From: Flavobacteriaceae bacterium | Lineage (GTDB): Bacteria > Bacteroidota > Bacteroidia > Flavobacteriales > Flavobacteriaceae | NCBI GenBank assembly: GCA_021151665.1 | Contig: JAGKWW010000005.1 | Location: 1-64,000, forward strand | DNA: 64,000 nt | Reading direction: 5' to 3' | Notes under the pieces: model-generated | Told to the model about the DNA's origin: nothing | What the model saw: the letters and a program-made list of their open reading frames with translations, nothing else | Database searches by the model: none | Made by a program: the position numbers and the translations under genes | Part shown: positions 8,167 through 18,500 of the stretch, in pieces | Position numbering within the stretch: position 1 is the stretch's first letter | Layout of the letters: each line of letters opens with the position of its first letter

Positions 8167-9141
8167 TTAAACAAGGTAGAAGAAAGTAAATACAAATACC
8201 CACACAAGGTCTACAAAGTGCCAGTATAACCCAACCTTTTCCACCATTTCATAGCTTCTCCTCTTTTCATATGTACCTACAAGCACATTCAGGAAGATGA
8301 TAACATTAATGATTACACCCGAAAATACGTGGAAACCGTGGAAGCCGGTAATAAAGAAGAAGAAATTGGCAAACAGCTTGTGGCCATACTCATTCCTTAT
8401 CAGGTTAGCCCCCTCTACAACATATTTAGCTTCTTCAAGAGCCTTCAGCGACTGCTCCCTTGTAAGCACTGTTTTTTTCTTATCAGCAGTCAGCTTTTCC
8501 GTTCTTATCAAAAGATTAGGATTAGCCTTAAAGCCTTCTACAACTTCGGCAACTGAATAGGTAGGAAGCGTCTCGCCACTCTTAAACCAGATACCGTTGC
8601 TACGTGTTTTCTGAACAAGGCCACCATCAAGATGGGCAGCAAAATCTTCAAGTTTTACTCTTTTTCCTGTATTATCAACAAACTGAAGGATTGAGCCTCC
8701 CCTTGTTTCTACAGCGCCAAACTCGCCCTTGATGAAGTTTTTCCATTCCCAGGCCTGTGAGCCTACGAATATTAAACCACCAACAATAGTAAGAAGCATG
8801 TATACGGCCACCTTTGTTTTCTGTAGTTTATGGCCTGCATCTACTGCAAGCACCATTGTTACAGAAGAGAAGATAAGGATAAACGTCATGAGCGCCACAT
8901 AATACATCGGGGCATCTACCCCGTGCATAAACGGAAAGTGAGTGAACACCTCATCGGCAATTGGCCAGGTTTCAATGAATTTGAACCGTGAAAAACCGTA
9001 AGATGCAAGGAACCCGGAGAAAGTAAGAGCATCAGAGAGGATGAACATCCACATCATCAGCTTGCCGTAGCTTGCTCCCATAGGCTCGTTGCCTCCGCCC
9101 CACGTTTTGCCAGTAGTAGCTGTTGTAGTAACTGTCGCCAT
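8167..9141 (-). CDS. ctaE: Cytochrome c oxidase subunit III, long form
   Basis: A 324-residue subunit III protein of a haem-copper oxidase. The transmembrane helices carry the usual family signatures (SYGKLMMWMFILSDALTF near the N-terminus and FFITGFHGFHVFSG, YWHFVDLVWVFVF near the C-terminus). It is about 120 residues longer than a minimal subunit III because of a soluble segment at roughly residues 130-255 between helices, rich in Lys, Glu and Thr. It is the second of two adjacent subunit III-type genes. A TAAATTTG box at 9168-9175 may give it a separate promoter. Confidence 0.93.
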   Translation of the reverse strand: MATVTTTATTGKTWGGGNEPMGASYGKLMMWMFILSDALTFSGFLASYGFSRFKFIETWPIADEVFTHFPFMHGVDAPMYYVALMTFILIFSSVTMVLAVDAGHKLQKTKVAVYMLLTIVGGLIFVGSQAWEWKNFIKGEFGAVETRGGSILQFVDNTGKRVKLEDFAAHLDGGLVQKTRSNGIWFKSGETLPTYSVAEVVEGFKANPNLLIRTEKLTADKKKTVLTREQSLKALEEAKYVVEGANLIRNEYGHKLFANFFFFITGFHGFHVFSGVIINVIIFLNVLVGTYEKRRSYEMVEKVGLYWHFVDLVWVFVFTFFYLV

Positions 9142-9167
9142 AGAAAAGTTTATTGTTAAAAAGTTTC

Positions 9168-9175
9168 CAAATTTA
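9168..9175 (-). promoter_or_regulatory. Possible internal promoter before the long subunit III gene
   Basis: TAAATTTG on the minus strand matches TAnnTTTG and lies in the 48-nt gap between the two subunit III genes, leaving a leader of about 23 nt. The gap is AT-rich, so a chance match is possible. Confidence 0.35.
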
Positions 9176-9189
9176 AAGTTTTTTTCAAT

Positions 9190-9768
9190 TTAATAGAAAT
9201 ATAAAAACAAAAAGAGATAAACCCACACAACATCCAGAAAGTGCCAGAACATTGCACCCAACTCTATTCCAAGGGATTGTGAGGCATTGTATTTTTGTTT
9301 AAAATGATTATAAATTACCACCAAAAGCACGATCAAACCTGCAAACAGGTGAGCAAGGTGTACAACGGTGACAATATACAAAAACGAAGTTGTAACAGTA
9401 CTGCCTGCGCCTGTAAAATAGTAGCCGGCTTTTATAACTTCGCTAAAGCCGTTAAACTGCGCCGCAACAAAGCCAATACCGAGCGCGAGCGTAGCCAAAA
9501 GCATGGCAGTTGCAAGATTCCTGTTATCTTTTTTAATGGCATTTTTGGCCAGGTGAAAGGTGATGCTGCTCGCTATGATCAGTACAGTGCTTATCATAAA
9601 AGCATCAGGCAGCTTAAAGTTGCTTAGCCAGTCGGGGCGTGAGGTGCTCACAACATAAGCGCTGGTAAGCCCGGCAAACATCATAAACATGCTTACCATA
9701 CCAAACCAAAGCAGCATTTTGTAAGAGCGGGCTTTGCGTTGGTTGTGTTCATTTAAGGTCATTTCCAT
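9190..9768 (-). CDS. Cytochrome c oxidase subunit III-type protein, short form
   Basis: A 192-residue five-helix membrane protein of the COX3 family, with the typical YIVTVVHLAHLFAGL and MFWHFLDVVWVYLFLFLYFY helices near the C-terminus. It lacks the long soluble insertion of its neighbour. It lies 5 nt after cyoE and 48 nt before the long subunit III. Two adjacent COX3-family genes are the usual Bacteroidota arrangement; whether both sit in one enzyme cannot be told from sequence. Confidence 0.92.
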   Translation of the reverse strand: MEMTLNEHNQRKARSYKMLLWFGMVSMFMMFAGLTSAYVVSTSRPDWLSNFKLPDAFMISTVLIIASSITFHLAKNAIKKDNRNLATAMLLATLALGIGFVAAQFNGFSEVIKAGYYFTGAGSTVTTSFLYIVTVVHLAHLFAGLIVLLVVIYNHFKQKYNASQSLGIELGAMFWHFLDVVWVYLFLFLYFY

Positions 9769-9773
9769 AATTC

Positions 9774-10688
9774 CTATCGGATAAATTTATCTAAAACATA
9801 CAGTACCTGAAGCAGTGAAATATAAGACACGCTCACAAGCATAAGTTTACGGGCCGAAACACCATCCATATTGCGATAGAGCTTAACGGCAGCAGAGAGC
9901 ATCCACAAACCAGCCAAAAGTACGAGTACCGCGGCTATGGGGCTAAGGCCAAGCTTTCCTGTAAAGCCAAATGCAGGTATTAACGAAGCCACAATAAGCC
10001 AGCATGTATACAATATGCACTGCAGGGCAGTTTTTTTATCGCGCTTACCGGTGGGAAGCATAAAAAAGCCTGCCTTCTCATAATCGTCATACAAAAACCA
10101 GCCGATAGCCCAAAAGTGCGGAAACTGCCAGAAGAACTGCACCAGGAAAAGCGTTCCGGCTTCAATGCCAAAATCGTTAGTGGCCGCAACCCATCCCAAC
10201 ATAAAAGGTATGGCTCCCGGAAAAGCACCCACAAATACGGCAAGAGGCGTAATGGTTTTAAGAGGCGTATATATACTGGTGTATAAGAAAATCGAAATGG
10301 CACCAAACATTGCTGTTTTCGGGTTGATACTATACAAAATACCTAAACCCGCCACCGTAAGCACCGAACCCAGTATAAATGCGGCGCGAGGCGACATCTT
10401 TCCCGATGGCACCGGACGGTTTCGCGTACGGTCCATTAGTGCGTCGAGGTCTTTTTCTATGATCTGGTTGAAAACGTTTGAAGCGCCCACCATACAATAA
10501 CCTCCCAACAGCAGAAGCACGAAAGTAACCCAGTTGAAAGGAGATTCATCTGAAACCCCCAACAGGTAACCCGCCAGCGAAGAGAACACCACGCTTAATG
10601 CCAGGCGTGCCTTGGTTATAGCAACAAAATCTGAAATAAGCGATTTTACAGTAACCTGGTTTTGTGAAGCGTCCAAAGTGATTTTCAT
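9774..10688 (-). CDS. cyoE: Protohaem IX farnesyltransferase (haem O synthase)
   Basis: A 304-residue polytopic UbiA-family prenyltransferase that converts haem B to haem O, the precursor of haem A for the aa3 oxidase. The first Asp-rich motif is at about residues 71-91 (NVFNQIIEKD...RTRNRP) and the second is YDDYEKAGFFMLP further on. About eight or nine transmembrane helices follow the usual pattern. I use the ATG at 10688, because the alternative at 10721 lies upstream of a good promoter box at 10708-10715. It heads the cyoE-III-III-IV transcript. Confidence 0.95.
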   Translation of the reverse strand: MKITLDASQNQVTVKSLISDFVAITKARLALSVVFSSLAGYLLGVSDESPFNWVTFVLLLLGGYCMVGASNVFNQIIEKDLDALMDRTRNRPVPSGKMSPRAAFILGSVLTVAGLGILYSINPKTAMFGAISIFLYTSIYTPLKTITPLAVFVGAFPGAIPFMLGWVAATNDFGIEAGTLFLVQFFWQFPHFWAIGWFLYDDYEKAGFFMLPTGKRDKKTALQCILYTCWLIVASLIPAFGFTGKLGLSPIAAVLVLLAGLWMLSAAVKLYRNMDGVSARKLMLVSVSYISLLQVLYVLDKFIR

Positions 10689-10707
10689 TGATTTTTCAAA
10701 ACTTGCG

Positions 10708-10739
10708 CAAAGATACTTCAAAAAAAAATAACCCTACAA
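10708..10739 (-). promoter_or_regulatory. Promoter of cyoE and oxidase subunits III/IV
   Basis: On the minus strand TTG (10737-10739), 21 nt, then TATCTTTG (10708-10715), a full match to the Bacteroidota -33/-7 pattern. The predicted start lies about 16 nt before the cyoE ATG. Confidence 0.65.
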
Positions 10740-10900
10740 AGGATTATTTTCAAAAAAACGCGCTTTTTTTTACCATCACACGCAACCTTTTAAAAACACC
10801 TGCATCTTACCTGTGTAATGACTTCTCTGCAAATATTAGTTTAGAATTCAAAGTTGCTACGAAAAAGAAAAAGTCGTTCGAAAAATTGCTATGAAAGAAG

Positions 10901-10927
10901 CCTTCCCTTACCGGGAAGGTTTTTTTG
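10901..10927 (+). terminator. Hairpin with plus-strand T-tract between cyoE and deoC
   Basis: Stem CCTTCCC / GGGAAGG with loop TTACC followed by eight T on the plus strand. On the minus strand, where deoC ends 3 nt away at 10930, the stem is followed by the weaker CTTCTTT. It may end deoC transcription or terminate a short plus-strand RNA. The rest of 10740-10900 is AT-rich and holds no gene I can support. Confidence 0.6.
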
Positions 10928-10929
10928 TC

Positions 10930-11673
10930 TTAATAGCTGCCCGAAGAGGAGCCTCCCGCCGCGATCGCCGCTGCAGATGATGTGCCGATGCGCTTCACGC
11001 CGAGTGAAATCATCTCTACCGCCTCTTCATACGTGCGCACGCCGCCCGCCGCTTTTACCGGAAGCGGAAAGGAATTTTCAAGCATAAGCTTTATCGCCGG
11101 CACTGTTGCACCATTTGGCACCCCCGCAGGGGTAGGGTAAAAACCTGTCGATGACTTTACAAATACACGCTCGTAGGCGCTTTCGTCAAAGTTGGACAGT
11201 ACTACGTTTTTAACCAGGGCACACAGCTGAACAATCTGGTGCTCATTTAGAGCGGCTATCTCAATAATCCATTTCACGATTTTACCGTTCTCAAGGCCCA
11301 GGCGGGTACACTCAAAAACCTGCTGTTTAACAGCGGCAATATCCCCGGCCTTAAAGGCTTCATAGTTGATGACAAAATCAAGGTCGTCCGCACCGTCCTC
11401 AATGGCTTTCATGGCCTCTGCAATCTTATCGCTGAGCGAACCGGCTCCATCAGGAAAGTCTATTACCGTACCAATGCTAACGTTGCTTTTTGCCTGGCTA
11501 ATCATTTCTTTTGCCATTACCACCATATCCGGGCGTATCATGATCAGCTTAAAATTCTGCTCAATCGCTTCTTTTACCGCATCACGCACCACTAGCCGGT
11601 TTTCTTCTTCGCTGAGGCCGGCCTGTACTGCCGTTTTAAGATAGGTGGAGTCAAGATATTTTTTTAAGTCCAT
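10930..11673 (-). CDS. deoC: Deoxyribose-phosphate aldolase
   Basis: A 247-residue class I aldolase that cleaves 2-deoxyribose 5-phosphate to acetaldehyde and glyceraldehyde 3-phosphate in deoxynucleoside breakdown. The Schiff-base Lys is at residue 173 in FVKSSTGF, the second catalytic Lys at 207 in PVKAAGGVRT, and DDLDFVIN at residues 96-102 carries the proton-relay Asp. Length and motif order fit a full TIM barrel. It follows vanZ after a terminator with a 16-nt gap from hairpin to ATG and appears monocistronic; no other deo genes are near. Confidence 0.96.
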   Translation of the reverse strand: MDLKKYLDSTYLKTAVQAGLSEEENRLVVRDAVKEAIEQNFKLIMIRPDMVVMAKEMISQAKSNVSIGTVIDFPDGAGSLSDKIAEAMKAIEDGADDLDFVINYEAFKAGDIAAVKQQVFECTRLGLENGKIVKWIIEIAALNEHQIVQLCALVKNVVLSNFDESAYERVFVKSSTGFYPTPAGVPNGATVPAIKLMLENSFPLPVKAAGGVRTYEEAVEMISLGVKRIGTSSAAAIAAGGSSSGSY

Positions 11674-11685
11674 AACTTTAAATCA

Positions 11686-11707
11686 AAAATCCCCTGTTTC
11701 CAGGGGA
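11686..11707 (-). terminator. Terminator after the vanZ-like gene
   Basis: On the minus strand the stem TCCCCTG / CAGGGGA with tetraloop GAAA is followed by five T. It lies 5 nt after the vanZ-like stop and 16 nt before the deoC ATG. Confidence 0.8.
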
Positions 11708-11712
11708 CTGTA

Positions 11713-12120
11713 TTACTTGAACATTTCTTTTCTGTAAAAAATTCCGAATGTAACTGCCGCGGCAGCACTGCCAAGCGTATTGGCAACCGCGTCAAAAAAA
11801 TCAGCACTTCGGGTTGTTGTTACGGTTGCCTGCAAAATCTCTATCAGGCTCCCATACGCTACTGCCAAAAAAAAGATACCAAGCAGATTCTTTAAGGCAA
11901 GCACCCCTTTGCGCGACCTTGAATACATAGCCCACAGCGCCGTAAAGATGAAATAGAAAACAAAATGAAGTATTTTATCTTTACCTTCAAAATCCAGCGG
12001 ATCTACTTTTTCCAGCGCAGCCATGCTGGCCAGGCACATGACCAATATAAAACCGGTCCAGCCTACTGCCGGCAAAAGGAATTTTTTAGGCACCGATAAG
12101 CTCCTTATACTGACCTGCAT
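11713..12120 (-). CDS. VanZ-like family membrane protein
   Basis: A 135-residue protein with about four transmembrane helices. It contains the VanZ-like pattern [17 protein letters not shown] followed by [10 protein letters not shown] and [14 protein letters not shown]. Its function is unknown in this phylum; the family is named after a teicoplanin-resistance protein, but a resistance role should not be assumed. The ATG at 12120 overlaps the end of gcvH by 35 nt. A GTG at 12093 preceded by AAGGAG is an alternative start that would reduce the overlap to 8 nt. It sits with gcvH downstream of sprA and ends at a terminator. Confidence 0.82.
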   Translation of the reverse strand: MQVSIRSLSVPKKFLLPAVGWTGFILVMCLASMAALEKVDPLDFEGKDKILHFVFYFIFTALWAMYSRSRKGVLALKNLLGIFFLAVAYGSLIEILQATVTTTRSADFFDAVANTLGSAAAAVTFGIFYRKEMFK

Positions 12121-12466
12121 CCAACAGTTGGGACGCCTCGCCAGCATCTGATATCTTTACCTTTATCATCCAGCCATCCCCATAAGGATCAGTATTTACT
12201 TTTTCGGGCTCCGTTTCAAGTGATTCATTAAATTCTATGATCTCGCCCGATAGCGGAAGAAAAAGGTCAGACACGGTTTTAACAGCTTCTACTGTACCAA
12301 AAACCTCATCTTTAGCAAGTGACTGGTCAAGGGTTTCAACCTCTACATATACTATATCTCCAAGTTCTTTTTGTGCAAAATCGGTAATGCCCACAGTGGC
12401 AACATCACCTTCAATTTTTACCCATTCGTGGTCTTTAGTGTACTTAAGTTCAGCAGGAATATTCAT
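12086..12466 (-). CDS. gcvH: Glycine cleavage system H protein
   Basis: A 126-residue lipoyl carrier that shuttles the aminomethyl group between the P, T and L proteins of the glycine cleavage complex in the cytoplasm. The lipoylated Lys is residue 63 in VEAVKTVSD, and the whole fold is present ([14 protein letters not shown] at the start, [14 protein letters not shown] near the end). It has its own -7 box at 12484-12491 after the 60-nt gap from sprA. No gcvP or gcvT gene is nearby. The order sprA-gcvH-vanZ is common in flavobacteria. Confidence 0.97.
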   Translation of the reverse strand: MNIPAELKYTKDHEWVKIEGDVATVGITDFAQKELGDIVYVEVETLDQSLAKDEVFGTVEAVKTVSDLFLPLSGEIIEFNESLETEPEKVNTDPYGDGWMIKVKISDAGEASQLLDAGQYKELIGA

Positions 12467-12483
12467 GGTTAGTTTGTTTTTAG

Positions 12484-12491
12484 CAAATGTA
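12484..12491 (-). promoter_or_regulatory. Promoter -7 box of gcvH
   Basis: TACATTTG on the minus strand matches TAnnTTTG, with a predicted leader of about 14 nt. No TTG lies at the usual -33 spacing. Confidence 0.5.
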
Positions 12492-12526
12492 TGTTTTATG
12501 CAAGAATTATAAAATCGTTTTCTTTC

Positions 12527-15500
12527 TTAATTTCCAAAATTGTATCGTAATGTAAATCCGGTCCTGATATTCGTGATCGGGTACGTAGTTGATATTACTG
12601 CTTTAGAGAACGAGTGGTCATAATAGAATATGGCAGTAAGGTTCTTGCTGAAAGAGTAGTCTGCCGTTAGCTTAACAGTCCATATATCCTGGCCGCCGCC
12701 CAGTTGGTTATTATCGTAATCCAGGTAGCGCACAATGGTTTTATTTTTCCTGAACGAAAGGTCAGCCTTGAGGTTGATGTCGCTCTTAATGGTATTGGTC
12801 GGGTTATCGGCAAGGCTGCTGTTTATTACCACATTTTTAATCCTGTAGCCAAGGCCTACAATATACTCATTACCCTTTACCTCAGTAAGCAGGTTATTAT
12901 CAAAACTAAGGTTTAGTGTACGGTCTTTCTTCATTTCGGCCAATACCTTTATCGAGTTCTTCATCTCGAAGTCGAGGCGGATGAGCGGGCTGAACTGCTC
13001 GGTAAGGTTCACGTTGCCGATAATGTATTTGTTGTAATAATTACCGGTGTTATTATTATCGCGCCCCTCGGGGTTTCTATCGTAATCAAAATTCGAGCGG
13101 AACGAGTTCACGTTATACGATGCCTGGTACCTGTGCTGAAGTGAGAAACGCTTAAACCTGTCCTTAAAGTACTTATATCGCATAAGCCCTGTGTACTTCA
13201 CATTCCAGTTAGGCAGCGGCACATCGCGGAAAAGGCCGGTTTTGGTTTTCCCTGCATCCTGCCCTGAATAGGCGGCTATGAATGCCGGCAGCAATACTGC
13301 CTGGCTGTTTTTACCATACCCTATCGGGAAGCCGGCGTTTGCGATACTAAAATCACTTCCTGCATTAGGGTCCTGCCCTACCACATTATAGCGCCCAAGG
13401 CTTCCGCCCTCGCGGGAATCTGCAAGCCTGTTGGCCACAATCAGCCTGTTTTCACGGAACTGGTCAAATGCAGCCGACTGGTCAATGTCGCTGGCAGAAA
13501 ACGCTGTTTTTATAAGAATCGTCGTGATCTGGAAATTACCAAAGTTATACGGCGATCTCGGGTTATACATACCATCGGTAACATCATACTGCTCAGAGAA
13601 GCTATTGGCATACGTACGGTCGGCATTAAGGTCTATCTTAAAGTCGGGGAACAGGTCTACGTTAGCCGTAAGGTTCAGCGTCTTGTTTTTCGTCTGGGTG
13701 AAGCTTTGGTTGAACTCAGGGTATGATGTCAGGTAACCCAGTTTGGCAGCCTCATAGCGGACATCATCATCCTGGCTGCCCAGGATAAAGCCAAGCGTGG
13801 GCCTGGTAGTACCAAAGAAACCGATGCGCGGCAGGTATCCCGGCAGGGCTGTGCCATTGGATTCTTTATATAATATCTGAATGTTCTTTACACTGGTTAA
13901 AACGCCGATAAGCCCGTTAAGGAACGTGTTGCCTGAGACGGCCGCCTTGGGTGCAGCAGTAATTTTCTGCCCGGGTTTCGGCGGAGCTTGGGGCGCTGCC
14001 GGCTTAGCCGCCGGTTTTTTTGCTGTAAGTCCGATATACTTGTAGAAAGTATCCATGTTCAGCGTAGCGTTAAGATTATGCGTATTGGAGTTCTGGATAA
14101 CGTTACCCAACGCGTACGTAACGCCGTTATCATCCGTGATCTGGCTAAATGCTTCCGACGAACGCTGCCAGTTATAACTGCCGTTGTACGTATAGGTACT
14201 CTTAATAAAGGCCAGAGCCGGTATCTTGTTAATAGGCACATCGTAGGTCAGTACGATCTGTTGCGTGTGCGTGTTAGGCTCACCCGGATTCCAGAAATCC
14301 TGCCAGATGTTATAGTCCTGAACAGGCACGTTGTTTTCATCAAGATAGTTACGCACAATATTACTGGTTGCCACCTGGTAGTTAAGCCTCAAGGCTTTGG
14401 TGATACTGTAATTTACCCCATATTGGTAATTGAAGAAGTAATTCCTGCGGTACAGTGGACTGATCGGGATGCCTTCTATATCTACGTTACGGAACTGCTG
14501 GCGATTGAATTGCCTTTGTATGTTCGAGCTAAACGAAATAGTGCTCGGCAGGTAGTTGAAGTTGAAATCGCTAAGCAGCTTCCAATACTGGCTCTTTTTC
14601 ATAAATGCTGTATTCTTGAAAGGCTCCACCGGTTTGTTCTGGAAGGTATACGCATAATCTGCCCCAACCCTTACCTGCTGGTCTATGAGGTCTTCTATTT
14701 CGTAATCGTGGTGCTCGGTCTGATTAAATGAATAAGACAGCGTCACGTTTTCCGGATCGTAAACCCGTTGCTTTTGCTCAGGGCTGCGCTCCTTCTTTAC
14801 GCCTATAAAGTTGATACTCTTGCGTTTGGTATAATCTATAGCACGGTCTTTCAGGAATTGCCTTTCGGTTGGGTCCTGGGTAATATCAAGCAACTGGTTG
14901 AGGCGTACATCCTGCTGGAAAGGGTCATACTCGGGGGTAATGATCTCTTCGCCGGTACTATAGTTAAACGGTATGTTGATACCCCATTTCTTAGGAAGCA
15001 GCTTACCTACATTTACATTAGTTACAACATAATATTGCACACGGTCTTCGCGGCTGCGTTCGTTCGGGCTTTGTTCGATGGTACCGAAACCTATTGTGCT
15101 CATGTTACCCGTAGCAGAAAGCGTAGCAAAGTCGGCGAAATTGGTATCCATACTGGCTACGGCCGCCATACCGCCCTTATTGTCCATATCACTAAGACGA
15201 AGCTCATTAAACCACACCTCGCCCCTTACCGGCCTCGGATTGTTAGTCTGCCCCGGTAATGCACCTCCGTTTTTAACCCCAAGCATAAGGGTGCGAACCA
15301 GACCAAAGTTAGGGTTACCTTTTATACCCAGAATAACCATACCGGGATCATAACTACTGTCAAGCTCATGAAGGTCGATATACCGTACACCAAGCGCATC
15401 CGCCGGTGGCAGCGTATTGTTAAGCTGCATGATCTTGATCTGCGTAAATGCGTCCGTAGGTACAGCCAGGTCATTAGGCCATACATCTTCGGCGTTATGC

Positions 15501-18500
15501 AGCCCGGTAAGCGATGTGGTTTTCAGTTTCATTTCTACCTGGTAGAAGTTTTCTGTGAAGTCGTTACCAAACCTCAGGAAACCGGACATTTCGTTATCCA
15601 GAAGTGGCTCTGTATCACCCACCAGTGCCTCAGCATGCATAAACATCCGTATTTTGTTATACTGGCGCATATCCACGTTCACATTCTTAAACACCGCACG
15701 CGAGTCTCCCTCTTCAAGGCCGTCACTAAAACTTCCGTCTTTAGAATAAACCCGTAGCGAGAGCGCCTGCTCGTTCTGGTTGATAACCGCGTTGTTATTA
15801 TACAGCTGTTCGCGCTGCACTCCCGGCGGCGAAACATAATTTATAGGGTCGCGGTCACCATTTTCCTGTACGTTAAGGGATACTACATCAAACCCCGTCT
15901 GGTCGTTTGCATTTACGTTGTTATCCTCGGCAGGGTCTAGTGTATTGGTATACCTCCTCCATTCGCCACGCACAAGGTCGAGTGCGCCAAACCTCAGGGT
16001 AATATCCTCTTTAAACCCGCTAAGCACCATCCTCATAAAACGGATAGAGCGAAACTCGCTGATCCCGTTTACTGCCTGTTCACCACCGCCCTGTACCGGA
16101 ACTTTATAAAGCAGCCAGCGAACCTGGGTGGTACCACCATCCGGTGTATCTACTGTACGCTGGCGGGCATCTACCACATAACCAACACCCGGCTGCGCAC
16201 CCGGCCCGATAGGGATAGTATACTTAAAGTAGGCCTCTATGGTGTTCATGGTATTGTCGCGGTTGATGTCTTCTGTATCCGGTAATGTAGTAGACCCGCG
16301 GTTATTATCAGAAAAATTTATCGGCGAGTTGCCCTCGGTTCCGTTATAGTTCTTGTAGCGGTCCAATACATTTCCCGATGCAGCAAGGAAGAACTGGTAA
16401 TTATCTGCAGAGGGGTCTGCCTGCCCGGCAAATTCCGGATGCGCAGCAGCTTCCTCTGTATCGGTAAGTCCGTCAAAGCCCACGTCCTGTATGGCCCTGT
16501 TGGCGGAATCAGTATCAAAAGCATAGATGAGCGATTGTGACGCAGGTACATCTCCCCAAAAACCGCTATACACCGGTTGGTTTCCGCCCGCGGTCGGAAG
16601 CCCGTTCTCGTACTGCTTGCGGTTGTCTTTCAATATGTCTTCAGATACTTCGCCAAGGTTTATTTCGAGCGTACCCGAGTTATCTCCCGTAATGACGTCG
16701 CCGGGATTACCAACATAAGGATCCATCATCCAGAACTGAATATACTCGACATTGCTTTGCTCAAAATTGGTGGAGTTGATCGCACGCATAATACCACCCC
16801 AGTTTTGCGTAGCCTGAGATTGCGTAAAGCTATTGGTGGCTGCTGCCAGGGGATTATAGTTGTAAGGCCCGCGTTCCTGCGGATAATAGCTAAGGTCAAG
16901 TGTTGTAACAACGGTCGATTGCCCGGGCACAACATCGGTTACCGGGTAAAGCTCTTCATAATAAATACGGCGGGTACGGTTAGAAGACAAATCTTCGTTG
17001 GTTACCTCTGTAGGCCTCGAGTTCGTATAAAAGGTAGGATCGATGCTATACCACGCCAGCTTGCCCCGTCTATAGCCATATTCAGGGTCATTAACCCCTT
17101 TTTCTCCACCCAGTCCCTGCGGTGCCGAGGCCAGAGACCATGCAGACGCCGCACGCATATCGATAGTTGTCTGGCTGCCTTCAAAGTCATCTACATACGT
17201 GGTTGCCTCACCGTTAAATCTATCGGCTTTAGAAGCACCCGGCTTCAGGTAGGCCACCTCTCCCCTGAAAGAGAAATTGGAAGGCACGTCCGTATCCATG
17301 TTCGGAAGCTTGTTTACCAGCCTGGTAAAGAAGGGTACCTCAGTAGAAAATACGGTATTGAAACCGAAAATAGTATTGTTTACTGACTCCTGCCCGTAAT
17401 TGGTTTTTTGCGTATAAGGCCTCTCTGACATCCTGAGCATAGTACCGCCTACAAGGAATTTATCAGAGAATTTGTGCTCCACATTTACCCCAAAGAAACG
17501 CCTGGTCTGCTGCCCGAATACCGCATTGTTTTCTGTAGATACTTCAATCGGTGTATTGCTGGCCTGTAGCGACGGGTCAAGAATTTGCACACGGCCCAGC
17601 TGGTAGTTTACCGTGTAGTCTATTCCCTCTACAAGTACGCGCCCTCCCGCTTTTACAACCACAGATCCCTGCGGCACGTTGAAAGCTCCCAGCGAAATAC
17701 CGTCGCCGCCGGTAGACTTAAAGCGTCCGCGCAGCTGGAATTTATTCTTCTGGCTTTGCTGAAGTGCAGCTGCCTGCGTGCTCTGGTACATGCTGCGGTA
17801 TACATACCGCTGCTGGTTCGGGTTGTAGGTAACTTCCTGCGAATCGTCGTAGGTTTCTGATGGCGATGTGGTAAGCTTATCAAAAAGGTATTCGCCAAAT
17901 GGCTCTACTGTTGTGAAGATAAGGCGCCCGTTTTGCGTATCTACCGTAATGCCCGGAACGAAGTCGAAGAAACCATCGCCACCCTCCTGAGGGTCGTTGG
18001 TATAGTTTAGCTTATCTACGTTAAATACGCGTAGCAGCGGCTTATCGGCTACATCTGCAGGCAGCTCTGTTGCAGGCGGCGCCGGCGTAATGTAGTTAAG
18101 CGGTGAAGGGTCAGTATAAAGGATGTTGAACCTGAAATCTTCCTGCGAAAGCTGGTAAGCACCGGGTATCTGGTAGATATTCTTCATCATCAAATCCCAT
18201 GTTGGTGAATTGACATTGGTAAGGTTACTCTTCAGCAACTTAAGTACAAGGCTTTGGGTTACGGGTATGTTGGTAGAAGATTGCGGCGCCGTATTATCCA
18301 CTACGGTAGCGTCGATGCCATCAGTACCAAATTCACCCACCTGGTATACCACGTCTCCTATGGTATATTGGTAAGCTACCGCCAGCACTTCGTCATTCTG
18401 CAATTTCTGGTTAAGCGATATATAACCCAGGGTGGAGTGAAAGGTATACTCTGAAGAGGCGAGCTTGCGCGCATTTTCAAGTTTTGAATAGTCGCGCCCT

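Noticed and set aside
10688..10894. Short plus-strand frame ending in KKKKSFEKLL before a hairpin, considered as a small gene
   Set aside because: The only start codon lies inside the cyoE start region and promoter, and no plus-strand promoter is visible.
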